Shown here piece after piece: positions 5,080 to 5,383 of a DNA stretch of 5,383 bases (its first letter is position 1; each line of letters opens with the position of its first letter). The translations under genes were made by a program, and so were the position numbers. The stretch comes from Porticoccaceae bacterium (lineage in GTDB: Bacteria; Pseudomonadota; Gammaproteobacteria; Pseudomonadales; Porticoccaceae), in assembly GCA_003448675.1 (NCBI GenBank), contig DLXZ01000239.1:9802-15184 (forward strand). Direction: 5' to 3'. The notes beneath the pieces were generated by a model. The model was given only the letters and a program-made list of their open reading frames with translations, had not been told where the DNA came from and searched no databases.

Positions 5080-5108
5080 GTAATAAAAGAAAATTGCACG
5101 GCAGGCAA
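5080..5108 (-). promoter_or_regulatory. Candidate promoter of the 352-aa secreted protein gene
   Basis: On the minus strand TTGCCT (5108-5103) and TATTAC (5085-5080) each match consensus at 4 of 6 positions with a 17-bp spacer. Transcription would begin near 5073, leaving a short leader of about 13 nt that still holds the GGAG ribosome site. Moderate evidence only. Confidence 0.3.
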
Positions 5109-5174
5109 GCTACCATAAAACGTGGGTTGAATAAACTGCCCTCGTACGGTGCAAACCCTCCTAACGCTTTGATG

Positions 5175-5200
5175 GTAAGGGCTTACATCCTTCCGGGAGG
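5175..5200. repeat. Two adjacent short palindromes upstream of the 352-aa protein gene
   Basis: GTAAG-GG-CTTAC (5175-5186) is followed after 2 bp by CCTTCCGGGAGG (5189-5200), which is palindromic except for one position pair. They lie in the gap between the hydrolase stop and the secreted-protein gene. They could be a regulator site or the remains of a weak terminator without a T-run. Neither role is shown. Confidence 0.25.
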
Positions 5201-5225
5201 GGCGCCGATTTTGCCTGCGGACCAG

Positions 5226-5383
5226 TTACAGACTGGCATATACCGCTTCAATCAAGCGCACGCCCCGAGGATCACCGAAAATATTGGTGTCCATCTGATT
5301 CATGGCGTAGCCGACGCCCAGTTTGGCGCGGGTATCGGCAAAACCAAACGAGCCGCCCCAGCCGCTGTGACCGAAAGCGTCGG
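5226..5383 (-). CDS. Beta-lactamase-fold serine hydrolase, C-terminal fragment
   Basis: Only the last 51 residues and the TAA stop are in the window; the gene runs off the right edge. The visible part begins DAFGHSGWGGSFGFAD and continues LGVGYAMNQM, then ends in a helix VRLIEAVYASL. H-S-G in a FGHSGWGGS setting is the third active-site motif (the KTG-equivalent strand) of the class C beta-lactamase/EstB-type esterase family, and GYAMNQM is the following strand typical of these enzymes. The SxxK and YxN motifs would lie outside the window. The substrate could be an ester or a lactam; esterase is more usual for HSG variants. No terminator with a T-run follows, so partial read-through into the next minus-strand gene is possible. 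Confidence 0.85.
   Translation of the reverse strand, partial: DAFGHSGWGGSFGFADTRAKLGVGYAMNQMDTNIFGDPRGVRLIEAVYASL

Overview
The window holds ordinary bacterial chromosomal DNA of moderate GC content (roughly one half, estimated by eye). Secreted proteins of the YKAPR...WEGDTLV type, a DUF6152-like protein, DUF6644-like membrane proteins and an EstB-like serine hydrolase together suggest a marine or environmental gammaproteobacterium. That placement is an inference from protein style, not from a marker gene. No rRNA, tRNA, CRISPR array, transposase or phage gene was seen.

Layout. On the minus strand, reading from 1957 down to 62, three exported proteins lie in an apparent operon: a secreted protein of unknown function (283 aa), a DUF6152-like periplasmic protein (143 aa) and a lipoprotein with a C-terminal CXXCH haem site that looks like a class II cytochrome c (164 aa). 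A 250-bp divergent intergenic region (1958-2207) separates them from a plus-strand operon of two paralogous four-helix membrane proteins (DUF6644-like, 192 and 167 aa) and a 43-residue single-pass membrane protein. The plus-strand unit is followed by a segment rich in inverted repeats and an intrinsic terminator at 3724-3751. A gene-free stretch with an 11-bp tandem repeat follows, then a second terminator (3951-3982) serving a convergent minus-strand gene. That gene (4002-5060) encodes a 352-aa secreted paralogue of the 283-aa protein. The window ends inside the C-terminus of a beta-lactamase-fold serine hydrolase (5226-5383, minus strand).

How the parts may work together. The two divergent units bring together exported soluble proteins, a membrane-anchored haem protein and small integral membrane proteins with one invariant histidine. 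An FNR-like palindrome lies between them. This is consistent with an envelope redox or metal-linked module, but no substrate or reaction can be read from the sequence. The families involved are, to my knowledge, functionally uncharacterised, so the arrangement is the main candidate for an undescribed system here.
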